NCBI GenBank assembly: GCA_018350325.1
Contig: JAEVLN010000038.1
Span: 124,001-188,000, forward strand
Source of the DNA: Globodera rostochiensis
Taxonomy: Eukaryota > Nematoda > Chromadorea > Rhabditida > Heteroderidae
Direction of reading: 5' to 3'
Length of the DNA: 64,000 bases
Shown: positions 21,001 through 32,554 of the stretch, in pieces
How positions within the stretch are numbered: the first letter of the stretch is position 1
Layout of the letters: each line of letters begins with the position of its first letter
Made by a program: the position numbers and the translations under genes
The notes under the pieces: generated by a model
Database searches by the model: none
What the model was told of the DNA's origin: nothing
Seen by the model: the letters and a program-made list of their open reading frames with translations, nothing else

Positions 21001-22501
21001 GTGCTCCGAAATACTAACAGTGTATGTTTCGATTGCAGGGCATTAAACGAACGCATGCAACAGGAACACCAATCTGGTGATGAACACGATGAAGAACTGT
21101 TAAATTTTGCCAGAATGCGGGTTTGTTTTAAGCATTTTTTCCCTAGGAATTAGTGATTTGCTAAAAATTTTATTCTTTAATCGCTTTTTTGTCCTTTGTT
21201 ACTCACTCTTTGTTATTATTTTTTTGCACATTTTTAGGATCCAATCCGGCTGTGCGTTGGCAAGGAATGGCATCGCTTTCCGTCCTCTTTTTTTTTGCCC
21301 GAAAATGCCGTCGACCGACACGGACAGCGTCGTGCCGTTGAAATGGAGTTTGTACGCAGTGAATTTGACGGCATTTTGCCGGCACATTTTGCGCCTGGCG
21401 CAACGCTTGGCGAAAGCACGCGGCACTCACCGACTGGGCGCATGAACGACGCGAACAGGGCGGAGATGGACAGGTTTGGCGGGGTTCAAATTTCTTAGAA
21501 AACTCAAAATTTTTGATGCTGTTTAATGAATGAATGAATAATTGGAAATCTCTATCACTCTTGGTCCTTTTTAAGCCATTTTTTGGCATCATAAACCCCA
21601 AGAACACTCCTTAAGTTCCCATTTGTCTGTCAATTTTCTTTATTTCAAAAAACTGAAATTGTTCTTTTATCAATTGGTGGATTATGATCATTCGTTGATC
21701 TGTTTTCAAAAAATGCACAAATTTCTTAGAAAATTCAAATGCTTTTTATCAAAAATCGGAAATCTCTATCACTCTTGGTCCTTTTTAAGCCATTTTTGGC
21801 ATCACAAAACCTGGCACACTCTTAATTTTCCATGTTGTTTGAATATAATTTTGTGTTGGCAGATATGTGCTGGTGGAGAGCTGCGATTTTTTGGTCCATT
21901 TGGAGGACGGACAGGAGACCGAATTGGAGCCAAATTACGCAAAAATGGTAAGCGATTTAGTCGTTGTTTTTTTTCCAAATTATTTTTGGTTATTTTTTGG
22001 GCATTTATCTGATTATAGGGTGCGTTTTTTATAGTCTAAAGAGGTGATCAAAAATAATTTTGATCACTTATTGAAACTCCGATTGGGAGAAAAAAAGACT
22101 CGGGACGGACTTTGTATGGAAAATAGCAATTTTTTATTCTTGATCAATTTCAAAACTGTGTGTTAACTATCGTTGTTGGAAGTTGAGTATTGTGTTGTGC
22201 GGTTATAGACACTTTCAATAAATAGAATTCTCAGCATTTCGTGGATTTTCCTAATTTGTTTTACTAAAAATGACTGGTTTGTTTCCCGAAAAGCCTTAAA
22301 TTTAAGCTTGCTTTTCTTAAAGAAAATTTTAATTGCCTATTTGTTTTGCTTTAGGCAATGTTCCGATCGGTTGATCAGCGGCAAATTTTGCTGCCCGCCA
22401 AATCGCATCCCATCCTGCGTGCCTTCTACATTCCGTTCATCAACTCTGATCTCACTTTTGGCACATTGCATTTGTTGCAGAAAGTTTCTTCTCCTCTGTG
22501 A
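18048..22501 (+). CDS. ALG9: ALG9 alpha-1,2-mannosyltransferase, intact copy B
   Basis: Fourteen exons join without a phase break to 600 residues (human about 611): 18048-18183, 18235-18338, 18426-18571, 18691-18795, 19053-19247, 19296-19500, 19595-19653, 19756-19931, 20434-20552, 20679-20926, 21039-21120, 21238-21473, 21863-21947 and 22355-22501. ALG9 is a multi-pass ER enzyme that adds alpha-1,2-linked mannose from Dol-P-Man to the lipid-linked N-glycan precursor. Diagnostic stretches are SDCDEVYNYWEPLH (acidic catalytic loop, about residues 96-109), GRGFQTWEYAPNYAIR, AFLPSSFSM, APLNIVLYNIFSAHGP, VQPHKEERFLFPVYPH, CVGKEWHRFPSSFFLP and RAFYIPFINSD near the C-terminus. The last intron (21948-22354) holds a remnant of the eri-1 3' UTR. 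It is the only intact copy; A and C are broken. Confidence 0.95.
22075..22225 (-). pseudogene. eri-1 3' UTR remnant inside the ALG9 last intron
   Basis: Matches the reverse complement of 8395-8520 (aagactcgggacggac, ttcttgatcaatttcaaaac, ttggaagttgagtattgtgt). No eri-1 coding sequence remains. It shows that arm B once had eri-1 here, antisense within the ALG9 intron. Confidence 0.8.
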
Positions 22502-22918
22502 TTGGACGTGTTCCTATTATAGAAACCTTGTGAATATAATAAGTCCTCTTTGTGTCATATGCATTTATTTAATGATCTGTCTGATCAGAGCCGATCAGAT
22601 TTTCTTTTTTGAGTTTTAACCGGTTGTTTTGCGAATTTATTGGACACTGTCCGGTCTATTGCTTGTTAAAAGTCTCGTCTCTCAATTTTCCCCCAATATG
22701 TCTATTGTATGACTTTTTTTCTAAATTTATTTAAACCAGGGTCATCTGTTTTCATTTGGCAATAAAAATTGTTGCAAAATCAATTAATTTCTTATAAGCT
22801 TTTGTCTGACTTGTTCAATCTGAACATTCTTTACCTCCATTTCGATCACCAATTTGCTTCATTTTAATTTAAAAAAAACCATTTTCCAGGTAAATATTTC
22901 CATTAAAAAGCGAAAAGG
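22502..22918. other. ALG9 3' UTR and spacer before the SERP1 remnant
   Basis: AT-rich. The first about 235 bp are absent from arm A but related to 42843-42960. From 22735 the sequence matches arm A again. Confidence 0.6.
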
Positions 22919-23356
22919 ATGGCGCCAAAACAGCGGATGAGCGTGGCCAACCAGCAAGTTGGATTTTGAAAAATCAATTTGTGTAAATTTATTCTACACT
23001 TTACATTTAGGTGTTTGTGGTGTGCGGCTCGGCTGTGTTTGGACTTTGAATTTCCGGCGTTTACAACCAAAAAATTTTGGAAGGTTTTGCTTTTTGCGTT
23101 TTTTGGGAAAAATCGCACGGACTCCTCCCGGTTCCAGTGTTTTCATGGTTTTTCCGGACTCAAAACAGGACGTAAATTGCAAAAAGACGGTTAGTCCAGT
23201 CCCAACTTCTTGCCTTTCTCTAATTGGGCGGGCGAGTTTCCAACAAATCTGAACTCTGGGCCCCGGTTGCGGTGCTTCTTGACAACTGATCTGTCTGTCT
23301 TTAGCATGTTCTACGGGTTTGTTCAGATCGTCTGGTACGTGAAGCTGGGCTTCTGA
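22919..23356 (+). pseudogene. SERP1/RAMP4 copy B, exon 1 deleted
   Basis: The start MAPKQRMSVANQQ is kept (22919-22957) but the rest of exon 1, including GQVAKS and the start of the membrane segment, is gone and the frame stops soon after. Exon 2 (VFVVCGSAVF, about 23018-23050) and the last residues (YVKLGF, stop at 23354-23356) remain. Compared with the intact copy at 4243-4926, about 95 bp of coding DNA is lost. Confidence 0.85.
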
Positions 23357-24345
23357 GTGCGCTCAACGGATCGGATTGAGCAGGCAGAGGAGACGGACGC
23401 GGTTTTGCCTTGGCTCCCCACCCACCGGATGTTGTTGCTGTTGGTTGTTCTGCGAGGAGTGCGCGAAGTGTGAATGATTCCAAAAAAACAAACATGGTTT
23501 GATGATGGTCAACGCCGTAAATGACACAAAATTCTCGACGGTTTTCATCGATTTAATCAAAATGCCAAAAATGTTTTTTTTGCCGTTCTGTATGTCACAC
23601 AAACCCCCCCCCCCCCCAATTTATTCTCAATTTAATTTGCTGACATTTTGGCACCGAATGGACAGCCATTGAAAACATTCTATTTGTGTTAAAATACCGC
23701 AAATTTAACACGTTTTTATGAACTTTTACGTTTTTCGTTGTTTTCAACAAAATTTTGCTGTTCATTTGTTGTCCTAATTGTTCTGTGGGTTCATTTTTAT
23801 GGACTTTCCCTATCCAAAAGGTCCTGTGTACAAAATCCTTTAAAATTGAAGAAAAAAATCGAATAAATATAAAATTTTCAGTAAAAAAATGTTATGACAA
23901 AAAGCCATAACACACACAAATTACACAAAAATGCGAATTTTCTCGAAAAATTTTCGGGGGAAAAAGTGTACACGGAGGCACCTCCCGCCTGTCTAATCTT
24001 TCCACCTTTCGGGCATGGGATTATTCGCTCTGTTCACTGTCCTTTTCCAGCATATCATTGATAATGTAAACATCCAACCCCCCCCCCCCCCCCAAATTCT
24101 GTACAATTTTTTTGTTTGTTTTTCCCGTGTGGCATTCGGCGTAAGGCAATGATTGAAAATGTTCCAATGGCACAACACAAAATATGGACATATTTGTGGA
24201 CGACGGTATAAATTGTGATTGATTGTTGGCAATGTCTGTGTTCAGTTTTTCTTTTTTGTTTCTGTCTGGTTGGTTTTTTGAACAAACATTTTTTTTGGGC
24301 CATGTTTTCGACTAAAAATCGAGTCCGATGGCCCCGGGGGGAACA

Positions 24346-24940
24346 AGATTTTAAATTGACTGGGGCCGGTTGCGCCTCGAATGGAATTACACGATCGAAG
24401 GAATTTATGTATTTATTAAAATCGAGGCCGTTCAACTTCGCCGAAGGGGCTTATCAAACGGTGAACATATTTTGAATATTTTATTCAAAAGGAATTAAAA
24501 TTTGTCAAAATAGCAACAAAATTTGAGGGAAATTAAATGTTTAATTGCCAATCGACGCCCGGGGGGATGTCCGAATCAACGCCCGGGGGGATGCGAATTG
24601 TCCAAAAACATTTGCAAATTGGCACAAATTGACTGCTGGGAAATGCAAGTGCTTCTTCGCAAGCTTCTGCAATTTCTGACCCAGTTCGGCACTGAATGTC
24701 CTCACTTTTTGGCACAATCATTCCGGCAAACAGTCCGTGCCGTGCCGTCGTTGACGGATTAGGTGCTGAAAATGTGTGCCTGAAGCTTGGCCAAAATGCA
24801 AATGTCCACGGCATTATGACAACAGAAAAAAATTGATTTAGACAGCAAAAAGAGGGTCATCGAATCCGAATCTAACCTTTTCCAAACCACGGTGAATTCG
24901 AACAAATACAAAAAGTAATGAAAAAAGCGAAAAAAAAAGT
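24346..24940 (-). pseudogene. Gene-poor segment with a diverged minus-strand fragment
   Basis: At 24540-24760 the minus strand carries a piece related to 13600-13700 (FVPICxCFWTIRIPPGV). The direct repeat cgcccggggggatg occurs twice at 24555-24592. Nothing recognisable remains. Confidence 0.4.
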
Positions 24941-25580
24941 TTCTGGAATCGTTCGAATTTGGGTTGGTAATCTTAAAGAACCTTGATCCCGAATTTTTTT
25001 ATTTTTAAATGGAGGTTTTAAGCAATTCTGAGAAGTAATCGGGGGTTATCGAGGTCGCTGATCACGAATATGACATCAGATTTATCACATGACATCGTCT
25101 AATACATGATTTCAACATCTATGATTTTTGAAAATTTTTTCAAAAAATTAATTTTAGCTTCAAAAGCATTTAAAAGGCACAATTCGATTAATACTTGCCT
25201 TTGAGGTGTATTTTGGGGTTTTTTTTAACAATTTGGGGTCAATATTGATTTTTCTAAAATTTAGAATTTTTGACCAAATGTTCGAATTCGGGCCCCGGGT
25301 TCTAGGGTCAAAATGGAGGTCAGGTTTCGCTTCTACGGCCCATTAGACCCCTGAAAGCATTTTTATAAACGGCGATAACAGCTTTTTGAAAAAAATTTCA
25401 AAAATCATAGATGTTGAAATCATGTATTAGACGATGTCATATGATAAATCTGATGTAATATTCGTGATCAGCAACCTCGATAACCCCCGAGTATTTCATA
25501 GAATTGCATAAAACCTTAAAAATAAAAAAATTCGGGACCAATGTTCTCTAAGATTACCATTTGGGTTCGGGGTTCGAAAT
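24940..25580. repeat. Foldback element, roughly 200-bp arms
   Basis: About 24950-25140 returns inverted at 25390-25580: gatcacgaatatgacatcag/gatttatca and the outer ggtaatctta.../...taagattacc pair are matched. The arms share the tcgggggttatcg and gatcacgaatatgaca core with the element at 12985-13500. Confidence 0.8.
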
Positions 25581-25718
25581 TAGTCGAAATAGAAATTAGA
25601 TTCGAATTTTACGAACTACCGGAAACTTTTGGAAACACCTTTTTATAGCCTTTGAAACTTTTTTTCTGTTGGCACTGCATTTTTTTTGACGCCGGTTATT
25701 AAGAAATTACGGATTTAC

Positions 25719-25838
25719 CGCACGAGCCGTTCTTTTCCAATTGCGCTCGTCGCCTCCCGTGTCGTCGCCGTGATCGACACTTTTGCCATTAAAGGCCACT
25801 TCCTCGGCGACTCTTCCGCCCATTTGGACGCAGAAAAT
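25719..25838 (-). pseudogene. M41-6: peptidase M41 exon-2 fragment
   Basis: The minus strand encodes CVQMGGRVAEEVAFNGKSV, DHGDDTGGDERNWKRTARA and then a donor (GCG|gtaaat). It is diverged from the other copies but keeps the conserved Asp and NWxRTARA. The 5' part of the exon and all other exons are missing. Confidence 0.7.
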
Positions 25839-26146
25839 TATATTAAACAAATAGTTTGGTAAAGGGGAACGAGTTGAATTGGCCCGTCCGAGTCCGCCCT
25901 CCCCTACGCCTTGGGGGGTAGAGAATTTGATCAGGATTTTAACTCATAAGATTGATCAGATCACGATAAAACGGGGGAGGGGTGATCTGATTTTTACGAA
26001 ATGGAACTGATCAAAATTGTGCTATTTCCAAAATCGCGCGTGGCCGACGTGTCCAACGCGCTGATCATCACCGAGGGACTTACCGTACTTTTGGATTGGT
26101 CCCCAAATTTTTGCTTCGATGGATTTATATTTATTGCTTTTTTCAG

Positions 26147-27047
26147 TGACCACTTTCGACGATCGGACCGACGAGAAGCTTTGCTTTAACAGGTGGTTTG
26201 TTTATCCATCGCCCATCTCTTTTCATTTTGGCATTTTTATGTTCTTTGGCATTATGAACCCCGTTCAATGTGTGAAACCAATGGTAGTACCCAATTTTAC
26301 ATTTTATTTTTTAGGCGGCTTTGGCGTATGTTTATTTTAGGCATAATATTTCATTCATATTTTACATTTTTGGTGTTGTTTACTTTTCAGGGCAATCGAA
26401 CATCGCCGGCGGAGCGGAAGGTGCCACCAGTGCCGCAGGGGCGAGTGCCGGACGCCGTGTTGGAGGACAAAACGCGATTGGACCAAGTCGAAGTTGGGGC
26501 ACCCTTTGGGGGGGGGGCACTTTAACAATTCAAAATGCTTCATTTTTTTATGCAAAAAAACGATTTTTACATATTGTTGTCAGGCAGCCCTTTATCGACT
26601 TGGCTTGAACGATCTGACCCACTGCACATTGACGCCAACTTTGCCAAGATGGCCGGCTTCCAACGTCCAATCCTTCATGGTCATTATTGTTTTTGGGGAA
26701 TGGGCAAATTGATGTGTTAAAATGATCAAAATATTTGAGATTTTTGATCAGAGCTTGTTGATTAAAACCCACAAAGATCGTTTAAATTTTGCAGGCTTAT
26801 GCACGCTTGGCACTTCGTGCCGTCTCATCCTGCAAGCGTTTGGCCAAGGGTTGGCAAAAATTTTGAGGTCCGTCAACGTGCGTTTTCAGCCCCTGTCGAA
26901 CCGGGTCAAACACTGGTGGTTGAAATGTGGCGGCATGACGCCGCCGGCGGCCATGGTGATGATAACAACATGAACGGCACTGGTCCCAATGGTAATGCCA
27001 ACAACAACAGAGTGCTATTTCAGACCAAAGTGAAGGAGACTGGCAAG
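26147..27047 (+). pseudogene. MaoC/enoyl-CoA hydratase-2 gene, frameshifted
   Basis: Exons at about 26147-26192, 26315-26325, 26391-26486, 26584-26679 and 26795-27047 encode the hydratase-2 region of peroxisomal HSD17B4/MAOC-1-type proteins. Visible motifs are GFGGNRTSPAERK, RVPDAVLEDKTRLDQ, AALYRL, SDPLHIDANFAKMAGF, RPILHG, LCTLGTSCR, APVEPGQTLVVEMW and VLFQTKVKETGK. The hydratase motif (D...H...N) survives. Two frame changes break it: one between AALYRL and SDPLHID (near 26605), one between VNVRF and APVEPG (near 26885). The N-terminal hot-dog region and the end are missing. In C. elegans MAOC-1 acts in peroxisomal beta-oxidation of ascarosides. Sequence error could mimic one frameshift, less easily two. 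Confidence 0.8.
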
Positions 27048-27593
27048 GTGAGTGTGGGCTCCGTTTGATTCAAATTTTAATGACCATTTTTTACAAATCT
27101 TTACCAAGGTGGTTTTGTGTAATTTTATGGGTCTGATTAGCGCATTTTGATTCTGATCAGAGATGTGATTTGGTTCTAAATTTTGATTAGGGTAGAATTG
27201 GGATTCCGGTCGTGATCGGGTTAAATTCCAAATTTTGTGTTTTCAATCCCGATTCCTAAAATTCCGATTAGAACTTTTTGGGTTAAACAACAATTTAAAC
27301 ACACAAAATAAATAAACAAAAACAAATGAACAAAAAGAAAAACAAACGATAAATCAGGGGTCGGGGAAATGTGATAATAATAATTAAAAAAAGTGTGCGT
27401 GCACCAGGCAATATGTGCTCCACCAGTGAAGAATTGCACATGGTGCAAACCTCACTGTGGAGCACAACACATTTACTACCGATCTGTAGTGGTTTAGCCG
27501 GCGCACGCACACAAGGGCGACCCTCCCTCCGGACACAGTTGAAACCCACCCGCGGGCCGCCCAAAACAACTGGTCCCTCCCCAATCACCAACT
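27048..27593. other. Inner end of inverted pair 2 with a 51-bp palindrome
   Basis: At 27415-27465 gtgctccacCAGTGA is mirrored by TCACTGtggagcac with an inner ttgcacATGgtgcaa. The same structure is kept at 44363-44414 in the other arm. The rest matches 44240-44590 inverted and shows no recognised gene. Confidence 0.6.
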
Positions 27594-28312
27594 CTAAACC
27601 ATTGACACTTCCTCCCTTCCATCGTCCCGCTCGTCCTCCGGCACGACACTGCCGCTTTCATTAAACACCGACCCGGTGTCTTCATCATCTTCATCTTCCT
27701 CGTCCCCTTCCACTTCCTCCTCTGGCACGATTTCATCATCGTCCTCCCCCTCGCCCTCTTCCGCATTCATTGGAGGACAGCCAATGTACCTTGAAAAAAA
27801 ATGGGCTGTGTGTCGTGGTGTATCGTATCGTAACCGTAAATATCGTATTTTCGCCAAAAATCATACGTATCGTCATTTTTGAGACCCCAGATTTGGGAGG
27901 TGCCGATAGGCGCTGCCGTAGAACATTTAGAATTTTTTACTCTAAATTGATGGCCCAGTGGTTTCTTTTCCATGTTGGGTTTGGGCTAGAACCCGCTTGA
28001 GTTCAACTGTTTTTTTGATCTTTCTTTGGTTTCGTTTTGACACTCGCTGCCCCAATGGAAAATAAATAACAAAAATCGAGCATTTTTCAAGAGAAAAACA
28101 AAAAAGCAAAACTTACTCTCTAACGCGTCCGCAAGAATTGTTTCTTTGCGAAACAGTAGCTGTGCCATCTATAAAATAAAAGGGGTTTCACACGCTCTTG
28201 ACCGGGTACGTACCAGGGCTGTGTCGCCGCCGGCGAAAATTAAAAAATTTGGACGAAATATTAAGAAAATTTGTCCAAAATTACGAATTTTGCAAAGCAA
28301 AAAGATCCCGAT
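27210..28312. repeat. Inverted pair 2, left arm
   Basis: Reverse complement of about 43555-44590, in coding and non-coding parts. The boundary is sharp near 28300 (aattttgcaaagcaaaaag). It carries the M41-7 remnant and the 51-bp palindrome. Confidence 0.8.
27594..28168 (-). pseudogene. M41-7: acidic-tailed M41 3' end, frameshifted copy
   Basis: The minus-strand exon 28117-28168 (MAQLLFRKETILADA...) is 52 bp, one base shorter than its partner at 43672-43724, so the join to the acidic exon (27594-27789) is out of frame. The acidic exon encodes YIGCPPMNAEEGEGEDDD... and ends EEVSMV; it has four more residues in the acidic run than the plus-strand copy. Confidence 0.7.
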
Positions 28313-28573
28313 GCTGAACCTTTGATCAAGCTAAAGCTAACCGATTCGTCTTTTCGAAAAAAGATTTAGCTTTAAACGTGTGAAAATTGCCATTTTTTGT
28401 AACAGTTTCGCGCGGTGACTCATATCTTCCTTTGTTTAAGTCGAATCGCTTAGCTCTTTTCTATTATAGCATCTACAAACAAAAGTGCTTTCGAATGATA
28501 CCAAGAATGTTTGGTTTGATCAAATAAACAAAAAGTTATAAGGTTTCAAACTCCCCTAGGCGAATTAAGCTAC

Positions 28574-29274
28574 CTCTGGAACTCCTCCGCGTCGAAGGTG
28601 CTCTTTCGGAACAGCAGCTGGGCCATCTGTAAAATAAGCAACAAAAAAAATTCGCACACACTAAATTAAGCTAACCTGCCGCAGCTTCTTTTCATTGGCA
28701 ATAAGAATGCGCCGGGCGCGGTCATGTGCCTGCGCAATGACCGTATCCATCGCGGCGGCGAGCTGTGCCTCCTGCAGCTCAGGAACGAACGCCCGGTACG
28801 CTTGGCTTGAATGCACGAGCTAAAAATCATGGTCTGGGGTTATTCCAAATCACGGCACTGAATTCGAATAATACAAAATGTAATGAAAAAGCGAAAGGTT
28901 TCCGGAATCGTTCGAATTCGGGGTTCAAAATTTGTCGAAATAGAAATAAGATTCGAATTTACGAACACCGAAAACTTCTACCTTTTATAGCTTTTGACAA
29001 ACAAAAACTTTTTTTCTGTTGCACAACATTTTTTGATGCTTGTTAATAAAGTGCCACGAAAATTGGAAAATTACCGCCCGCGCCGTCCGAGTCCAGTTGC
29101 TCTGGTCCCCGCTTGGGGCGTCGCCGTGTCCGACGCTGCGGTCGAATGCCCGTTGTTTGGCAACCTGTCGACCAAGCTGGACGACAACACGACCTTCATT
29201 TGGGCTCTTGTCATGCTGGGAGGGGTCGTGCTTTTCGTCAGGCACAATGTGTCGTCGTCCGGGACCACGGTCAC
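28574..29274 (-). pseudogene. M41-4: M41 exons 2-4 with a frameshift
   Basis: Minus-strand exons are 29075-29274 (exon 2), 28676-28819 (exon 3) and 28574-28626 (exon 4). Exon 2 is 200 bp against 201 bp in M41-2. It starts VTVVPDDDTLCLTKS, PPSMTRAQMKVV, then shifts frame before VAKQRAFDRSVGHGD and GDQSNWTRTARA. Exons 3-4 are open: LQEAQLAAAMDTVIAQAHDR, MAQLLFRKSTFDAEEFQR. Exon 1 with HExGH is not found. The downstream foldback (28313-28560) matches that after M41-3. Confidence 0.8.
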
Positions 29275-29299
29275 CTTGAAACATTTTTTTAGTATTGAT

Positions 29300-29805
29300 C
29301 TGAGCCCCAGCGCTCAGATGGCCAAATTCACTCCAAATTTTTTTGGCTACGCCTCACCTATGCCAAACGGGGGAACTAGCCTGTGATTAGAGTAACACAT
29401 AAATACAGACAAATCGTTTTTTGTAGTCATGTTTCTAGTGCTCCCTTATACCCCTACCAAATTTTGGAGGAGTTTGGAGAATTTTGAAAAATTTGGTCTA
29501 AAGAATTTAAACATTTTTGGCTATAACTCATGAACTGAACGATCATATTTAATAAAGCGATTAAAAAATCGTTATTGTGTTTTCTAAGGATGGTGCAAAT
29601 TTAAGAAGGATCCGCCGTATACAAATGAAGTTAAGCGTATCGAAGTGCGTCTCAATTTTTTGCTGAAGAAAATAACTCACGATTCCATTAATTTAATGTT
29701 CTCTATCGTAGGTCCGTTTTTTGCAAGATTTGGCATAGGCAGCCAAGGCCAACAATAATCAAAATAGTTTGAAAAACTTAAAAGAAAACAAAACAACGGC
29801 AAAAT
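29300..29805. other. Intergenic segment with a partial transposon-like repeat
   Basis: About 29380-29560 resembles the interior of the 45226-45775 element (tttctagtgctccctt, ggagtttggagaattttgaa), but no CACTATGGG ends or target duplication are visible. No gene. Confidence 0.5.
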
Positions 29806-32400
29806 TGCTTACCATTTTTCGTAGTTTGGCTCCAATTCGGTCGCCTGTCCGTCATCCAAATGGACCAAAAAATCGCAGCTCTCCACCGGCACATATCTGC
29901 CAACACAAAATTATAATTAAACAACTGATTTTTTGCTGCCGACATTTTTTTTTAATGATTTACTCTCGTAACTTGTACATTTTTTTGAAAACAGATCAAC
30001 GAATGGTCATAGAAATCCATCAATTTATTGAAGAACAGTTTCCGTTCGGTAAACTCGTTATAAATAATAAAATTGACACAAGGAAATTAGAAGTGTGTTC
30101 TCATAGGTTTTTGGATCTATGGTGCCAAAAAATTGCTTAAAAAGGAGCGATCGAAATTTCCAATTTTTGATTCAAACCCATTTGAATTTTTATGAAATTT
30201 GTACCCCGCCAAAGCCGTCCATCTCTGCTTTGTTCGCGTCGTTCATGCGCCCAGTCGGTGTGTGCCGCGTGCTTCGCCAAGCGTTGCGGGCAAAATGCCG
30301 TCAAATTCACTGCGTACAAACTCCATTTCAACGGCACGACGCTGTCCGTGTCGGTCGACGGCATTTTCGGGCAAAAAAAAAGAGGACGGAAATCGATGCC
30401 ATTCGTTGCCAACGCACAGCCGAATTGGATCCTAAAAATGTGCAAAAAAATAATTACGAAGAGTGGGTAACAAAGAATAAAAAAGCGATTAAAGAATAAA
30501 ATTTTTAGCAAATCACTAATTCCTAGGGAAAAAATGCTTAAAACAAACCCGCATTCTGGCAAAATTTAACAGTTCTTCATCGTGTTCATCACCAGATTGG
30601 TGTTCCTGTTGCATGCGTTCGTTTAATGCCCTGCAATCGAAATTTACACTGTTAGTATTTCGGAGCACGCAATTTTTGGGAGTTTTTGATTGAAATTCTT
30701 CTCGAAAAATTTCTGCAGAATTTTCGCTTATGTACCATCTACCTGTACGTTTCCATCAATCCGGCGTAGTTGCGTCGAACTGCTGCAATGCGTGAGACGC
30801 TGCAGAGCACGAAAATGAGTGTCAATGCCAAGCAGAAAATGGTAGTGCCGTAGACGACAAAGCGATAAAATGGTGAGGACCGTGGCACGAAGACGACACC
30901 GAGCAGTAGCAGCAACAACCGTCGAAGCATGTCAATGCCGACAGCGGCCAGCACACAAATGTGCGGGTACACCGGGAAGAGGAAACGTTCCTGAAAACGT
31001 GGACATTCTCAAATTTAAAAAAGGATAAAACCAAATTAAAAAAATCGAAAAGTAATGAGTTTTTTGAATTTAAGAACAAAAAAATTATTTATTATTTAAC
31101 AAAGCAACAAAAGCACTTCTTTGTGCGGTTGGACAAAAAAGACGGCCAACCACAGGAGAGCGGCCAGCGAAATGAGCACAAATGGCATTGTGCCCGCATT
31201 GGCACGGCTGCTGCAGCCCCTCGTCAGCGGCCAATCTTTGGATTAAATTTATAATTATATATAATTTTTACAAAATTTGAAAAACATTATTAAAACCCAG
31301 GCGGAATTGTAAATTTGGCGCTTAGTTTTCAACTTTGTAAATTTCATTCAAGGCAATTTTTTTGCTCACCCCACTCAAAAATTTTTGAGTCCAATCATTG
31401 GTCAAAACATTGATTTTGATCAAAGTTCAATTGTTTATTTAATAAAACATTTTAAATAAACACTCACCATGAAGCAGTGCATGCATGAACTGCTGCTGTT
31501 TGCCATTTGCCCCTCCTTCCCGCTTTTTGGCGTTGCATGGAGAACAATCGGAAGTCCGAGCAGTGCAGCAAAGGGCCATTCAACCAGGGCACTGGAGGCG
31601 GTCAGAAAAATGGACAGAAACCTTAACCAACAAAAAAAAAAAAAGAATATTTTACAAAAATTTTGAACCATTGCTCGCGCAGCCAAAGTGCCATTGCAAG
31701 TGCGTTCAATGCCATGCTGAAGGAGGAGGGCAAAAAATCGCAGGAAGCGCCAAACATCGCAGGCGACAGCAAACTGAACAGCAAAAAGGCACGACCAACC
31801 GAATTGCCCGCACGACGGCACACACTTTCGTACAGTGACAGTTCAGCGAACAAACAGAGGGCACTGAAAATTACGGATCGATCATCAGATCACTACCGAT
31901 CGGGTCAAATTTGAATCTAATAAATCATTTAAAATGGAAGTTATCAGATTACAAAAGTTAAGGATCATCCTGAAAAGTGATCAGAAAGACACACTGATCA
32001 GATAAAGGCAGAGCAGGGAACTGAACAACATTGTGATCTGATAAAAAATGCCGGTCTGATGTCCCCCCAAAATTGTTGATTATCACAAAGATCAACAAAC
32101 CCGATCAGAAAGCGGATGGCGAAAAATAGTGCCAACTTTGAGGACCCGATCAGATACACCAACGGCTGCACGGGCAGCGCATAGAGCAGCACATACAGCC
32201 AAGAACTAAATGAGTTCAAAAAATCTGTCTGCATTTTCTTTATAAAATTTGGTAGAACGACACCAAAACCCTCAAAAAATGTTGAAAAATTGAAGGCACA
32301 AATTCAATTCAATCAAAAAATGCGCAACCGAATCGCGTAGTTGGGCGCGTACTCCCAGGTTTGGAAGCCACGGCGAAAATTTTTTGGTCGTTTTTCCCAT
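29806..32400 (-). pseudogene. ALG9 copy C, truncated and frameshifted
   Basis: On the minus strand the ATG and first codons (MGKTTK, near 32399) are fused by a deletion to the second half of exon 3 (GRGFQTWEYAPNY in the intact gene), out of frame. Exons 4-13 follow down to 29806. The exon with CVGNEWHRFPSSFF has a one-base loss (GAAGCACG for GAAAGCACG) and stops at GTHRLGA. The terminal exon is absent. Exon 13 here is still open (ELEPNYEKM). Confidence 0.88.
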
Positions 32401-32554
32401 TGGCTATAACTGAAACGCTTTTTTTCGTAATTTTTGAAGATATAATTTTAAATAAAACGCTATGCAATGAATGTACAAGTTCAAAAAAACATACAATAAA
32501 AAATAAAAAGGAAGAAAAAACAAATTTTTATTCATCAAAATGTAAAAACAAAAT

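Larger units (their letters stand above)
18640..24345. repeat. Right arm (B) of the large inverted duplication
   Basis: Reverse complement of arm A (3217-10800). It contains ALG9 exons 4-14, the SERP1 remnant and, at the outer end, repeat R1. The eri-1 block is missing: its 3' UTR remnant at 22075-22225 runs directly into sequence matching 5290 of arm A. Confidence 0.85.
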
